Assembly (NCBI GenBank): GCA_030524545.1
Contig: JAUNGM010000013.1
Coordinates: 51,068-115,067 of the forward strand
Reading direction: 5' to 3'
Length of the DNA stretch: 64,000 nt
Origin: Eubacteriales bacterium
GTDB lineage: Bacteria; Bacillota; Clostridia; Lachnospirales; Lachnospiraceae
A program made the position numbers and the translations under genes. Of the stretch, positions 1 through 8,222 are shown piece after piece. Under the pieces are notes generated by a model. The model did no database searches and was not told the origin of the DNA. It saw only the letters and a program-made list of their open reading frames with translations. The stretch's first letter is position 1; the number at the start of each line of letters is the position of its first letter.

Positions 1-768
1 CTCATTTCAAGCGAAACAGAACTGGGCTGTATCGGCCTGCTGAAGGACAACATCAATGAGCTTCTGAAACAGAACCGGCAGCAGAATAAACAGTATATGG
101 AAAAAGAAAGACATATTGCTCAAACATATACCAATCTTTCTCATGATATCCGCACACCTCTCACATCATTGGATGGTTATTTTCAACTGCTTCAGGACAG
201 TAAAAATGAGGACGACAAACAGCGGTATATCGGGATTATCAAAGAAAGAATCGACAGTCTGAACGATATGCTGGAAGAACTTTTTACATTTACAAAACTG
301 AAGAATGATTCCTATAAAATTGAATTATCACAATGTAATATCAACAGCATCCTGGTACAAACCGTCCTGTCCTATTACCAGGACTGGACGTCCAGGGGCA
401 TCTCCCCCTCCCTGGATATCATGGACAAACCTCTGTATATCGAAGGCAATCCCCAGGCCCTCCGCAGAGTCATCCAGAATATCCTGAAAAACGTCCTGGA
501 ACACGGACATGAAGAGATTAAAATAAAGCTTAAAGACATTGACGGAAAGGTCATCTTAAAAGTCAGCAATAAAGTCCGAAACCCGGACGAGATTGATGCA
601 GACCGGGTATTTGAACGGTTCTATAAAGCCGACGAAGCGAGAGGAAAAACATCCACGGGGCTTGGCCTCTCCATTGCTTATGAGCTTGTAAAAAGGATGA
701 ATGGGGATATACGGGCAGAGTTGGAGGAAAATATGTTTTCTGTCATTGTAACTTTTCGTACGCTCTAG
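1..768 (+). CDS. Sensor histidine kinase, C-terminal part (gene starts before the window)
   Basis: The frame is open from base 1, so this is the 3' part of a gene that begins upstream. About 255 codons are visible. The dimerisation/H-box reads LSHDIRTPLTS with the phospho-accepting His near visible residue 48. It is followed by an N-box (ILKNVLEHG) and a G-box region ending TGLGLSIAYELVKRMNGDI, so the HisKA plus HATPase_c core is complete. No membrane segment is visible; any sensor region lies upstream. Family knowledge: such kinases phosphorylate a partner response regulator, usually the gene just before, so the partner is probably outside the window. It ends 7 bases before the convergent MATE gene, with no obvious terminator between them. 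Confidence 0.93.
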   Translation, partial: LISSETELGCIGLLKDNINELLKQNRQQNKQYMEKERHIAQTYTNLSHDIRTPLTSLDGYFQLLQDSKNEDDKQRYIGIIKERIDSLNDMLEELFTFTKLKNDSYKIELSQCNINSILVQTVLSYYQDWTSRGISPSLDIMDKPLYIEGNPQALRRVIQNILKNVLEHGHEEIKIKLKDIDGKVILKVSNKVRNPDEIDADRVFERFYKADEARGKTSTGLGLSIAYELVKRMNGDIRAELEENMFSVIVTFRTL

Positions 769-775
769 GACTCTC

Positions 776-2119
776 CTACGCTTTCAGGCTCTGCATCCAT
801 TTTCTTCTTTTAAATACCACGAAAGAGATTCCCAGACGCACGCATTCTTCCAGCGATAATATAAAATACACCATATGTATGGGCATGTCCCAGACAAACG
901 CAGATAAAAATCCAAGAGGAACCCCGAAAATCCATGTGCCGATCAGGTCTATATACATCACATATTTTGTTTTTCCACCGCTTCGGATAATTCCTCCTCC
1001 CAGGATCATATTCTGTACCTTGACCGGAGAAATCAACGCAAAAATAAACAGAACCTTTCCGGCCATCAGCCGCACACTGTCTTCTACCCGGAAGATCAGT
1101 ACATAATATCTGCTGAAAATGATCAATCCGGCCGACAGGATCAGGGATCCGGCCAGTCCGTAAAGCATCAGCTTCCTGGAATCACGGTATGCCTTTTCAT
1201 ATTCTTTTGCTCCAAGAGATTTGCCGATCATTATCCCGGCCGCCTGAGATACACCGCTCAGGGCTCCGATCATCAGTCCCTGAATAGGATTGGTCAGTGT
1301 CATCGCCGCATAAGCCTGTGTTCCGATATGTCCGTAAATTGCTGCATATATATTTTCTCCCAGGCTCCAGAAAAACTCACAGATCAAAATTGGCATGATA
1401 ATTCCGGCGTACTGCATCCAACCGGATTTTTTCGCAATCAATGCAAAAGGCAGGTTCCATGATTTCCGGCGATATATCCAAAGAAACAGAAGATAAAGCA
1501 GTACGCAGCCGCCAACCTGCGCAATGACGGAAGCCCAGGCTGCACCATTGACTCCCATTGCCGGACAGCCCCATTTTCCAAAAATCATCACATAATTCAG
1601 TACGGTATTCATCACAGCAGACGCAATGCTGGTATACAGCGGCATCACGGCAGCCCCCATACACCGCAGATATGCAGAAAGCAGAGAGTTGACTGCTGCA
1701 GGTATACAGGACAGCGAGAAAATCTTCAGATATCCCGCTGCGATTCTCACTGTTTCTTCATCAGCGGAATAGAGATACATGATCCTGACAGGAAACAGCA
1801 GGCAAATGCCGGTAAAAGCCGCTGCCAGCAAACACGCTAAAATGAAATTTGTAAAAAAACTTCTTCCTACTTCCCGGATATCTTTTTTGCCAACATACTG
1901 AGCGATCATAATTCCGGCTGCAGCCGAAATTGCGGAAACCAGCACCGTAAACAGGGAAATAAATTTACTCCCCATTCCGATGCCTGCAATGCTTCCGCTT
2001 CCGAGCTGGCCTGTCATAATCTGGTCAATTACGCCAAAGGATGATTGAAGCAGGCACTGCAAAGTTACCGGAATTGCAATCCTGAAAAGCTCTTTTCGAA
2101 ATAATTGATTTTCATTCAC
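776..2119 (-). CDS. MATE family efflux transporter
   Basis: Polytopic membrane protein of about 447 residues with the two-fold MatE repeat: around twelve hydrophobic segments, and an N-terminal half containing FGVIDQIMTGQLGSGSIAGIG, the usual start of this family. It should export cationic compounds or drugs in exchange for Na+ or H+. The frame extends to an ATG at 2161, but I prefer the GTG at 2119. It follows an AGGAGA run and gives the family-like N-terminus MNENQLFRKELFRIA; the longer start lacks a clear ribosome site. A LacI regulator lies just upstream on the same strand with a palindromic operator between them, suggesting ligand-controlled expression. Substrate unknown. Confidence 0.9.
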   Translation of the reverse strand: MNENQLFRKELFRIAIPVTLQCLLQSSFGVIDQIMTGQLGSGSIAGIGMGSKFISLFTVLVSAISAAAGIMIAQYVGKKDIREVGRSFFTNFILACLLAAAFTGICLLFPVRIMYLYSADEETVRIAAGYLKIFSLSCIPAAVNSLLSAYLRCMGAAVMPLYTSIASAVMNTVLNYVMIFGKWGCPAMGVNGAAWASVIAQVGGCVLLYLLFLWIYRRKSWNLPFALIAKKSGWMQYAGIIMPILICEFFWSLGENIYAAIYGHIGTQAYAAMTLTNPIQGLMIGALSGVSQAAGIMIGKSLGAKEYEKAYRDSRKLMLYGLAGSLILSAGLIIFSRYYVLIFRVEDSVRLMAGKVLFIFALISPVKVQNMILGGGIIRSGGKTKYVMYIDLIGTWIFGVPLGFLSAFVWDMPIHMVYFILSLEECVRLGISFVVFKRRKWMQSLKA

Positions 2120-2222
2120 AACAAAGTTCTCTCCTCTCAAATGTATGAAGTCTTTTTTCATAAATACATTTATTTTCTTAAATACATTTAAAAGGATAAA
2201 TCCATTTTACCGAAACGGCAAT

Positions 2223-2240
2223 GGGTTAAACGCGTAACCC
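2223..2240. promoter_or_regulatory. Candidate LacI-family operator upstream of the MATE gene
   Basis: GGGTTA and TAACCC form a perfect inverted repeat around a 6-bp CG-containing centre, the usual layout of LacI/GalR operators. It lies between the end of the LacI gene and the start of the MATE gene, so the adjacent LacI protein is the natural candidate to bind it. Function is inferred. Confidence 0.5.
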
Positions 2241-2319
2241 GTCACAAAATTGCAGTTCAGAATTTGTACATTATGCAAAAAAATCATTCATCCTCACTTT
2301 CTTTTACGAAATACCTCAT

Positions 2320-3321
2320 TCAAATAATCGCCTTCACACTGGCTCTTTCCACTAAAGAAACTTTTATTTTTATCGTATCCCCGCAGTTCTGTCCATGTTT
2401 TAGTTTTGCAAGCATTTTCAGAGCCTCCCGCGCCCGTTCATGGCTGTCCTGACGGATAGTCGTAAGGGCAGGCTGAACCATTTTCCCCAGCTCCGTATCA
2501 TCAAATCCTACTATGGAAATGTCTTCCGGAATCTGAATTTGCTGCGACTTCAGGAAGTTCATCATATCCACAGCATAATAGTCCGAAACAGCAAAAATTG
2601 CAGAAAACTTCCTGATCATTTCCAGATGAGACAGGTAAAAATCCTCACGTTCTTCTTTCTGCATGGGAATGATCATCAGCTCTGCTTTTGGCAGGATTTT
2701 TTTCAATCCCTGGTACCTTTCCAGATCTGTACAAACATCGTTATCAGAAATGCACAATACGCTCTGGTGTCCTTTGCCAATCAGATACCTTCCTACCAGT
2801 TCTCCTCCGCTCCTGCTGTCCACAACTATATTCGCCATTTTGCCCTGTTCGTCAAGAAAACCGTCATAGATCACAAACGGAATGTGCATATTCTCCCGGA
2901 GTTTTTTATAGTCACTGTCACAAAATCCAATGAGAACCAGCCCATCCATGTTCCACATGGATGCGAAACGGGGGATTTCATTCCATTCCCTCGTTGTCTT
3001 TACCATCATGAAATAACCGTTTCGATCAATTTCTTCTGACAAAGAATTGAGACATGATGCAATAAAACCATCCTCCAGCACACGCCCCTCGTATTTTTCA
3101 TGGTTATTGATCACCACCCCGATAATTCTCGAATCATTCTGCGCTAAAAGAATCCCCGCCATACTGGGAATATACTGCTTCTCTTCCAGCAGCTCCTGCA
3201 CACGTTTCACAGTCTCATCCGAAATCTTCTTTGTTTTCCCATGGATCACATTTGAAACTGTAGCCGTACTTAAACCAAGCGCCTCGGCAATATCCACGAT
3301 TCTTACTCTTTTATCGTTCAT
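2320..3321 (-). CDS. LacI family transcriptional regulator
   Basis: 333 residues, the standard LacI/GalR length. The N-terminal helix-turn-helix (residues about 5-50) contains VDIAEALGLSTATVSNVIHG followed by the hinge. The rest is the periplasmic-binding-protein-like sensor, ending with the characteristic DISIVGFDDTELGKMVQPAL segment. It starts 14 bases after the methyltransferase stop, so it may be read from the same T-box-controlled transcript. The downstream MATE exporter has a LacI-type palindrome in front of it and is the likeliest target. The ligand, normally a sugar or nucleoside, cannot be told from sequence. Confidence 0.93.
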   Translation of the reverse strand: MNDKRVRIVDIAEALGLSTATVSNVIHGKTKKISDETVKRVQELLEEKQYIPSMAGILLAQNDSRIIGVVINNHEKYEGRVLEDGFIASCLNSLSEEIDRNGYFMMVKTTREWNEIPRFASMWNMDGLVLIGFCDSDYKKLRENMHIPFVIYDGFLDEQGKMANIVVDSRSGGELVGRYLIGKGHQSVLCISDNDVCTDLERYQGLKKILPKAELMIIPMQKEEREDFYLSHLEMIRKFSAIFAVSDYYAVDMMNFLKSQQIQIPEDISIVGFDDTELGKMVQPALTTIRQDSHERAREALKMLAKLKHGQNCGDTIKIKVSLVERASVKAII

Positions 3322-3335
3322 TTACAAGTTCCTCT

Positions 3336-4133
3336 TTACATCTTCCTGCCAATGATCATTACATGATTGCTTGTCCCAAGAATGGATGCCTCCCTGCAAA
3401 TACCGTAATGAAAATCACACCATATCCGGAACTCCTCCTCGTTCCACTGATCTACCTTATCCGCAAACATCGGAGTCAGGCCATCCTGGGCAAAATGATC
3501 AATCATCTCAATTCCGTTCTCTCTGTATATCCGCTCCATTTCCTCTTTTGTAGAATAATAAGTATCTGTCCAAAAACACTTCTCATCTTCCTGCCGCAAT
3601 ACTCCAGTCTCAATCAATTGCCTTGACAGTCTTTCATCTAAATACTTTTTATCTGTCAGTGCTGCAAGCTGAAATACATAATATCTTGGAATATATGTAG
3701 TTACGATCAGACCTCCTCTTTTTACAACTCTTAATGTCTCTGACAGGCATTTCATTCTCTCTTTTTCCGTAAGCAAATGATAAAATGGTCCCATGTTTAA
3801 AACAACATCAAATATTTCATCTGCAAAAATGTTCATATCTACCGCATTCAAAACTGCGGCATCCATTTTGTAATTTTTGCTCTTTAACGTATCTTTGATA
3901 ATTTCTATATGTCTTGGTGTGATATCAGTCGCAGTTACCTGATGTCCTTTATCCGCAAGATAGAATGCATACACCCCTGTTCCTGCTGCACAATCCAGGA
4001 TATTTAAAGATTTGTCAAACAAATCATCTAAAACTCTTACCGTCGTAAGAAATTCAATTTTCCTTGCATTATTAGTTGTCAGCCTATCCTCTTCCCGATA
4101 GTTTTCATAACTTTCTACAACATAATTTTTCAT
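3336..4133 (-). CDS. Class I SAM-dependent methyltransferase under T-box control
   Basis: 265 residues with a Rossmann-type methyltransferase core. Motif I is LDCAAGTGVYAFYLADKG (about residues 46-63), an acidic residue follows in TATDITP, and the later strand/loop is VLNMGPFYHLLTEKER, then LRVVKRGG. The N-terminus carries a YENYREEDRLTTN stretch seen in small-molecule methyltransferases of this group. The substrate is not identifiable. The gene follows a T-box leader, so its expression should rise when one charged tRNA runs short. That is unusual for a stand-alone methyltransferase and hints at a link to amino-acid supply. The LacI regulator is directly downstream, possibly co-transcribed. 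Confidence 0.88.
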   Translation of the reverse strand: MKNYVVESYENYREEDRLTTNNARKIEFLTTVRVLDDLFDKSLNILDCAAGTGVYAFYLADKGHQVTATDITPRHIEIIKDTLKSKNYKMDAAVLNAVDMNIFADEIFDVVLNMGPFYHLLTEKERMKCLSETLRVVKRGGLIVTTYIPRYYVFQLAALTDKKYLDERLSRQLIETGVLRQEDEKCFWTDTYYSTKEEMERIYRENGIEMIDHFAQDGLTPMFADKVDQWNEEEFRIWCDFHYGICREASILGTSNHVMIIGRKM

Positions 4134-4170
4134 TCAAATTCCTCCATAACGAAAAGTATGAAATATAATA

Positions 4171-4448
4171 AAAAGCGCCCTCCTTCCCCGAATATTTCAA
4201 GGACGAGAGCGCAATGCTTCGTGTTACCACCTTAATTCACTTACCTTTCGCAAAGTAAGTCTCAACAAGTACAAATCTGCTCAATACTCTAACGCTGTAA
4301 TGGGCGCACCCAGTGTAGCCTATACAAAAGTAGTCGGTACACAGCTCCAAGACCGGTTCGGCATTTTTTCAACAAAGTTTTTCACCAGGCAACTTCTCTC
4401 TGCAGTATCCGAAATGCTTACTATCTCTTTTCACAGCCTTTTATTATT
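4171..4448 (-). promoter_or_regulatory. T-box leader (tRNA-sensing riboswitch) of the methyltransferase gene
   Basis: Read on the minus strand, the leader shows an AGTA-type specifier-loop strand, AGAGA and GGTGA elements of the distal Stem I, and GAACCGG followed by CTTGGAGCTG on the 3' side of Stem I. Then comes the T-box AAGGTGGTAACACGAAGC (plus-strand 4217-4233). A G/C-rich hairpin (4175-4212) followed by a run of T is the terminator, competing with the T-box antiterminator. By alignment with the GAAC-codon layout of known Stem I loops, the specifier may be CGG (Arg), but shifted readings such as GTC (Val) are possible. The whole leader fits between the promoter at 4455-4483 and the methyltransferase start at 4133. 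Confidence 0.88.
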
Positions 4449-4454
4449 TTGAAA

Positions 4455-4483
4455 AGTGTACATGAGAATTTATTGAATGTCAA
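4455..4483 (-). promoter_or_regulatory. Sigma-A promoter of the T-box/methyltransferase unit
   Basis: On the minus strand TTGACA (4478-4483) and TACACT (4455-4460) are separated by exactly 17 bp. Transcription would start just before the T-box leader. Confidence 0.8.
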
Positions 4484-4582
4484 TATCTTTTTTCGATAGT
4501 CCCCAAATCCATTTCCATTCCAATATTTGGGGTCTACGGCATCTGCCGACACCGCATTTCTACTTTAAATTTTATCCAGTGA

Positions 4583-4702
4583 CTATCCAAAATCATTATG
4601 GTAAATCATCTGCTTCGTCATCCCGCCGTCAATGCAGATATTTTCACTGCAGGCGTCCCCTGTAAAATATGCCAAATGCAATGGAATACCCTTTCCTTTC
4701 AT
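4583..4702 (-). pseudogene. Remnant of a short-chain dehydrogenase (C-terminal end)
   Basis: Minus-strand translation ends with AYFTGDACSENICIDGGMT, then KQMIYHNDFG and a stop. The TGD...INVDGGMT pattern is the C-terminal signature of SDR-family oxidoreductases, but only about 39 codons remain, the catalytic Tyr-x-x-x-Lys region is missing, and no start is present. The upstream sequence (into the alkyltransferase-like gene side) does not continue the family. This is a decayed gene tail, not an active enzyme. Confidence 0.65.
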
Positions 4703-4716
4703 GATCTGCTAAATGT

Positions 4717-5082
4717 CTAAATACCAGCCTTCTCGTAAATTCTCCGTAATTCTTCCGCATCCTGGAGTGTATTTTTCCAGGCGTACTCTTTTAAAGAAAT
4801 CTTCCAGCCCACATCCGTCCATGCGACTGCTACCCCTTCCTCCTCCAGAAGCAGTTTCTGCATTTCCGGATATTCAAAGGAAGCTGCTCCGCTTAAAATC
4901 CCGCTGGAATTTACGATCCGATGGGCCGGAACCTGCTCTCCTGCCAATTCGCAGCGAAGTCCATACCCCACCTGCCTTGCATTCCCGGGCTTTCCGCATA
5001 AAAGAGCGATCTGACCGTAGGTTGCCACTTTGCCATAAGGGATTCTGGCACATACATACTGCATTCGCTTATAAAAATCCAT
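4717..5082 (-). CDS. Alkyltransferase-like protein (ATL), MGMT-type DNA-binding domain without the catalytic Cys
   Basis: About 121 residues, the length of the DNA-binding domain of O6-alkylguanine-DNA methyltransferase. It carries IPYGKVATYGQIA, the domain's typical start, and an arginine-finger helix NARQVGYGLR. The active-site motif that reads PCHRV in true methyltransferases is PAHRIV here, so the alkyl-accepting Cys is replaced by Ala, as in bacterial ATL proteins. Known ATLs bind alkylated guanine, flip it out and pass the lesion to nucleotide excision repair. The longer frame begins at 5124, but ATG at 5082 has an AGAGG ribosome site 8 bases upstream and gives the family N-terminus MDFYKRM. 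Confidence 0.88.
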   Translation of the reverse strand: MDFYKRMQYVCARIPYGKVATYGQIALLCGKPGNARQVGYGLRCELAGEQVPAHRIVNSSGILSGAASFEYPEMQKLLLEEEGVAVAWTDVGWKISLKEYAWKNTLQDAEELRRIYEKAGI

Positions 5083-5147
5083 AAATACGACCTCTTTCAA
5101 ACTGGATTCCATACCATGCCGCACATCGCAGGCTCCCCAACAATGAA

Positions 5148-5936
5148 TTATTCTGCTCTTTTTCCCACCGGAGCGGCATACAATGCAAACTCACAGTCTG
5201 CCCCGGAAGAAGGCCCGACTGCAAATCCCAGAAGCTCATCCAATCGCTCCTGATCATATGCGCCGATTCCGCATGTACCGCATCCGATTGCTTCGCTGGC
5301 CAGGTACAGATTTTCACATACATGCCCTGCATCGATCATCATGTATTTATGAGACTTCAGTCCGTATCTCCACTCCGTGCGGTACGGAATCACACTCCAA
5401 ACAAAAGTCACCGGTGCAGATGCAGCAAATTTCTGCCCGCACAGGGCATCTGTCAATTCTTCCTGATAATCCGGATTCTTTTCCCATAGTTCCAGAGAAT
5501 GTCCGGAAGGAAGATAATGATAAATCCCCGGTTCTATTCCCTCAACCTGACTGATGAACAGATATGTTTCCAGCGGATGCCTGGAACCTGCAGAAGGAAC
5601 ATTTCGAAATGTAACCTGCTTCATTTTTCCGGCAAAATGCCGTATCCCCTGGGTTGCCCACAGTAAAAAAGAAAGTTCTTTCTGTGTCAGCTTCTCATCC
5701 TTATAGGTCCGGAGACTTTCCCGTTCTTTTATTAATGTAAACAGATTTTTATCCTGTACAACATCTTCAAAATCCAATGGAAGCGGAATCGTTTCTGAAC
5801 TTTTCTCCGGCTTTACAGGCAACGGAAACGGCAGCTTCTGCTGCTGGTCTGTCGGTTCAGCACCTGCATCCGACGCAGTATAGGCCTTCATCACTTCCCG
5901 GTGTCTGAGGATTTCGTATTTTGTTTTATCATTCAT
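5148..5936 (-). CDS. SagB/ThcOx-type nitroreductase-fold dehydrogenase
   Basis: 262 residues of the FMN-dependent SagB-type nitroreductase fold. Recognisable pieces are RESLRTYKDEKLTQKELSFL near residue 90, PSAGSRHPLETYLFI with GIYHYLP after it (FMN contacts), and IDAGHVCENLYLASEAIG with GCGTCGIGAYD near the C-terminus. Family members oxidise azolines to azoles in RiPP toxins such as streptolysin S, but many stand-alone copies have no known substrate. No YcaO, cyclodehydratase or precursor peptide is visible nearby. It overlaps the S51-type hydrolase by 8 bases, so the two are co-translated and probably act together. The role is open. Confidence 0.85.
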   Translation of the reverse strand: MNDKTKYEILRHREVMKAYTASDAGAEPTDQQQKLPFPLPVKPEKSSETIPLPLDFEDVVQDKNLFTLIKERESLRTYKDEKLTQKELSFLLWATQGIRHFAGKMKQVTFRNVPSAGSRHPLETYLFISQVEGIEPGIYHYLPSGHSLELWEKNPDYQEELTDALCGQKFAASAPVTFVWSVIPYRTEWRYGLKSHKYMMIDAGHVCENLYLASEAIGCGTCGIGAYDQERLDELLGFAVGPSSGADCEFALYAAPVGKRAE

Positions 5937-6675
5937 AAGTTATCCCTCCGTCTCTCTGTCTTCCTTCTTCACAAATCTGACGTATACATCCGTCGGTGAT
6001 CTCATATGCCTCTCCCCAGACAGTCTCTTTTCCATCTGCGATCAAAAGATAGCTTCCGTCCGGCAGCGCCAGAAATTTCTTCCCATAACTGTCCCCGTAA
6101 GTAATGTCTTCTATTACTTTTTTTCCGTCCAGTTCGTAGTTCTTTATCATCTGATAATGGGGAAGGATCATCGTTTTGGTCAGATTCAGGCCGGAAAGAT
6201 AACGTTCATATGACGGATCTTCAGACTCACCGGGAAGTTCCGGCTGTGCATAAACAACATCTGCACTGTTCATAGTACCCGCACTGATTCCTATAACAAT
6301 CCCCTCAAAGTCCTGAATGCTTTTTCTTAAACAGATTTTCCGGAAAAATGCATTCTGAGTCGGCACATGGCCGCCTCCCAGAAAGATCACATCATAAGAA
6401 TGCAGGCTTTCCCTCGAATAATCCTCTGTTCTTCCATCCCACAGATCAAATGCACTGACAGAAAGCCCTGCTGCTGCCACAGCGCTGCTGAAAAATTCCG
6501 TCATCTCTTCATTTCCTTCATAGGACTCCGGAGATGCTGTTATCATCAGGCATCTGGCATCTGTTTTCCAATATTTTTTTAAATTCTCAACAAAGCTGTT
6601 CATTTCATCCAATCCGTCTACCACTCTGCTTCTGTCCAGCGGGCCGGTTGGGCTGCTCGTCAAAAATATAATCAT
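5929..6675 (-). CDS. Type 1 glutamine amidotransferase-like protein (peptidase E / S51 family)
   Basis: 248 residues. The N-terminus MIIFLTSSPTG and the internal VIFLGGGHVPTQNAF lead to the nucleophile elbow GIVIGISAGTMNSAD, with the probable catalytic Ser in the GISAG motif. A later LPHYQ supplies the usual His. Peptidase E-type enzymes hydrolyse Asp-Xaa dipeptides or act on related small substrates such as cyanophycin fragments. Substrate specificity cannot be told here. It overlaps the downstream SagB-type gene by 8 bases. A second, decayed member of the same fold lies at 62291-62536. Confidence 0.85.
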   Translation of the reverse strand: MIIFLTSSPTGPLDRSRVVDGLDEMNSFVENLKKYWKTDARCLMITASPESYEGNEEMTEFFSSAVAAAGLSVSAFDLWDGRTEDYSRESLHSYDVIFLGGGHVPTQNAFFRKICLRKSIQDFEGIVIGISAGTMNSADVVYAQPELPGESEDPSYERYLSGLNLTKTMILPHYQMIKNYELDGKKVIEDITYGDSYGKKFLALPDGSYLLIADGKETVWGEAYEITDGCIRQICEEGRQRDGGITYE

Positions 6676-6730
6676 TTGCTTTCTCCTCTCCTTTGTACAA
6701 CATAAATTCCTTCATTGCCAATACATTGCT

Positions 6731-7738
6731 TCAGGCAGACCGCAGCATTTCACGGATATACCGGTTCAGCCCTTCCTCCGTACCAATTCCATACATCCGG
6801 TTCACTTTATCGAAATATACCCTGATCGTTTCCTTCGGCACCTCTTCTCTGGATAACGCATTCTCCACAAGTCCTTCCCTTGCGGTCCTCCACGGGTCTT
6901 CTCTATGCGTGATCTTCTCTAAAACTTTACCGCCGTATATTCCGAACGTATTAACAACCAGATCAGCAGCGTGTCTCTCTGCTTCTGTCAGTTCGCACGA
7001 CCTGCCTTTCAGCAGCACAAAGCGGTCATCTTCAATAGGATTATATTTAAAATCTTTAAAAAGGTCATAGACCTTCCGATATACCGGTCCATGCACCCAT
7101 GCTTCACAATCCTCCGCAAAAATCGGACTCCCGTACAGTGTATAATAAACCCCCTGGATAAAATACAATAACTTCTGCAGCATAAGCGGGGTTACCTCTT
7201 CCAGGCTCTCAAACACATAGGAAATCACCATAAGCATCTTTTGGGATACCGTAAACAGGTTCCTCAGCTCTTCGATTGCGGCAGCCGCTTTTTTATAAGC
7301 GCTGTCTGCAATCTTACTGCGGTTCTCTTCCAGCATTTCCTTCATAAAATCAGGAGAAGCCAATGCCTTCTTCATGATATCCGAATATTCCCCCGAGGGC
7401 ATCTGTCCTGCCAGATACCTGGAGATTGTAACCTCACCAAACCCCAATGCCAGTGAAAGCGGAGCCTTACCGATATGATAAATCTTCATCAGCTTCTCAA
7501 TATCTTCAATCGTAATAATCTCTTCAGCAGCACGGTACTGTTCATCGATTTCCTTTATATTTCTGTCTGTCAAACCCGGAATATCCATCTCACTGCCGCA
7601 TTCCCTGCATAAGGCTGCGGTAATTTCAAACTTATATTCATGGTCTCTGATCGTCTGCATGATACATTTCTTCTGAAACACATATTCCGTATCCTTTCTG
7701 CATTCCACGCAGAAATCCACTCTTCCTTTCTTTGCCAT
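6731..7738 (-). CDS. MqsA-like antitoxin with zinc finger, HTH and C-terminal Panacea (SocA/DUF4065) domain
   Basis: About 335 residues in three parts. Residues 9-50 hold two Cys-x-x-Cys pairs (CVEC and CREC), the MqsA-type zinc site. Residues about 80-130 form a helix-turn-helix (SLALGFGEVTISRYLAGQMP). Residues about 175-320 match the Panacea/SocA domain, with LQKLLYFIQGVYYTLYG and EAWVHGPVYRKVYDLF. The upstream neighbour, 41 bases away, is an MqsR-like toxin, so this is its antitoxin and probably autoregulator. Classical MqsA lacks the Panacea domain. Panacea domains are known as versatile toxin-neutralising modules, so the protein fuses a DNA-binding antitoxin to that module. The start at 7738 follows GGAGG by 9 bases; the longer 7759 start does not. 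Confidence 0.87.
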   Translation of the reverse strand: MAKKGRVDFCVECRKDTEYVFQKKCIMQTIRDHEYKFEITAALCRECGSEMDIPGLTDRNIKEIDEQYRAAEEIITIEDIEKLMKIYHIGKAPLSLALGFGEVTISRYLAGQMPSGEYSDIMKKALASPDFMKEMLEENRSKIADSAYKKAAAAIEELRNLFTVSQKMLMVISYVFESLEEVTPLMLQKLLYFIQGVYYTLYGSPIFAEDCEAWVHGPVYRKVYDLFKDFKYNPIEDDRFVLLKGRSCELTEAERHAADLVVNTFGIYGGKVLEKITHREDPWRTAREGLVENALSREEVPKETIRVYFDKVNRMYGIGTEEGLNRYIREMLRSA

Positions 7739-7779
7739 TTGTCTCTGCCTCCTAATCATTTTTTATGATTCTCTTCGAT

Positions 7780-8166
7780 TTATTTAAAATAATATGTCAG
7801 CGGATGCTTCTGCTCATGGAAAGAAATAACAATAACGATTTTGCTGTCCAGCTTATTAAATTTTATGTACAAGGGAACCTTCTTTATTCGGCTGCCGAAT
7901 CTCTCCATAAGCATTACATCCTTGCCAAATATATATAACTGCTCATGTTCGTACCCGGCATGCTCATTCTGCACAACATCTGAAAAATCCTGAGCGGTAA
8001 GGCTCATCAGGATTTCTTTCGTCTTCTGTTCATCTATCACATAATTTATGAATAAATCTCTGTTCTTCTTCCTCCTGAAATTCCTTTCAAGACGATAACG
8101 GCCCTCATAAACTGCGTTTTTGGCTTCTGTAAGATAAGCTTCGATATCTGTTTCCTGAAGCTGCAA
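7780..8166 (-). CDS. MqsR-like mRNA-interferase toxin
   Basis: 128 residues, beginning with TTG after a GGAGG site 9 bases upstream. The order EAYLTEAKNAV, a basic RRKKNRD segment, TKEILMSLTAQDFSDVV and, at the end, VPLYIKFNKLD followed by IVISFHEQKHPL follows the compact RelE-type fold of MqsR: an N-terminal helix, the ILxLTxxDF segment, then C-terminal strands with LYIK and the V-S-F-H/K end. MqsR cleaves free mRNA and is held inactive by MqsA. The toxin is first in the pair, as in E. coli mqsRA, and the antitoxin follows. Assignment rests on pattern recognition of a divergent family. Confidence 0.78.
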   Translation of the reverse strand: MQLQETDIEAYLTEAKNAVYEGRYRLERNFRRKKNRDLFINYVIDEQKTKEILMSLTAQDFSDVVQNEHAGYEHEQLYIFGKDVMLMERFGSRIKKVPLYIKFNKLDSKIVIVISFHEQKHPLTYYFK

Positions 8167-8222
8167 TCTTTCTTCCCTCCCCGGGTATATTTATGATGGT
8201 CTTTTTTATTTTTCCTATCATT

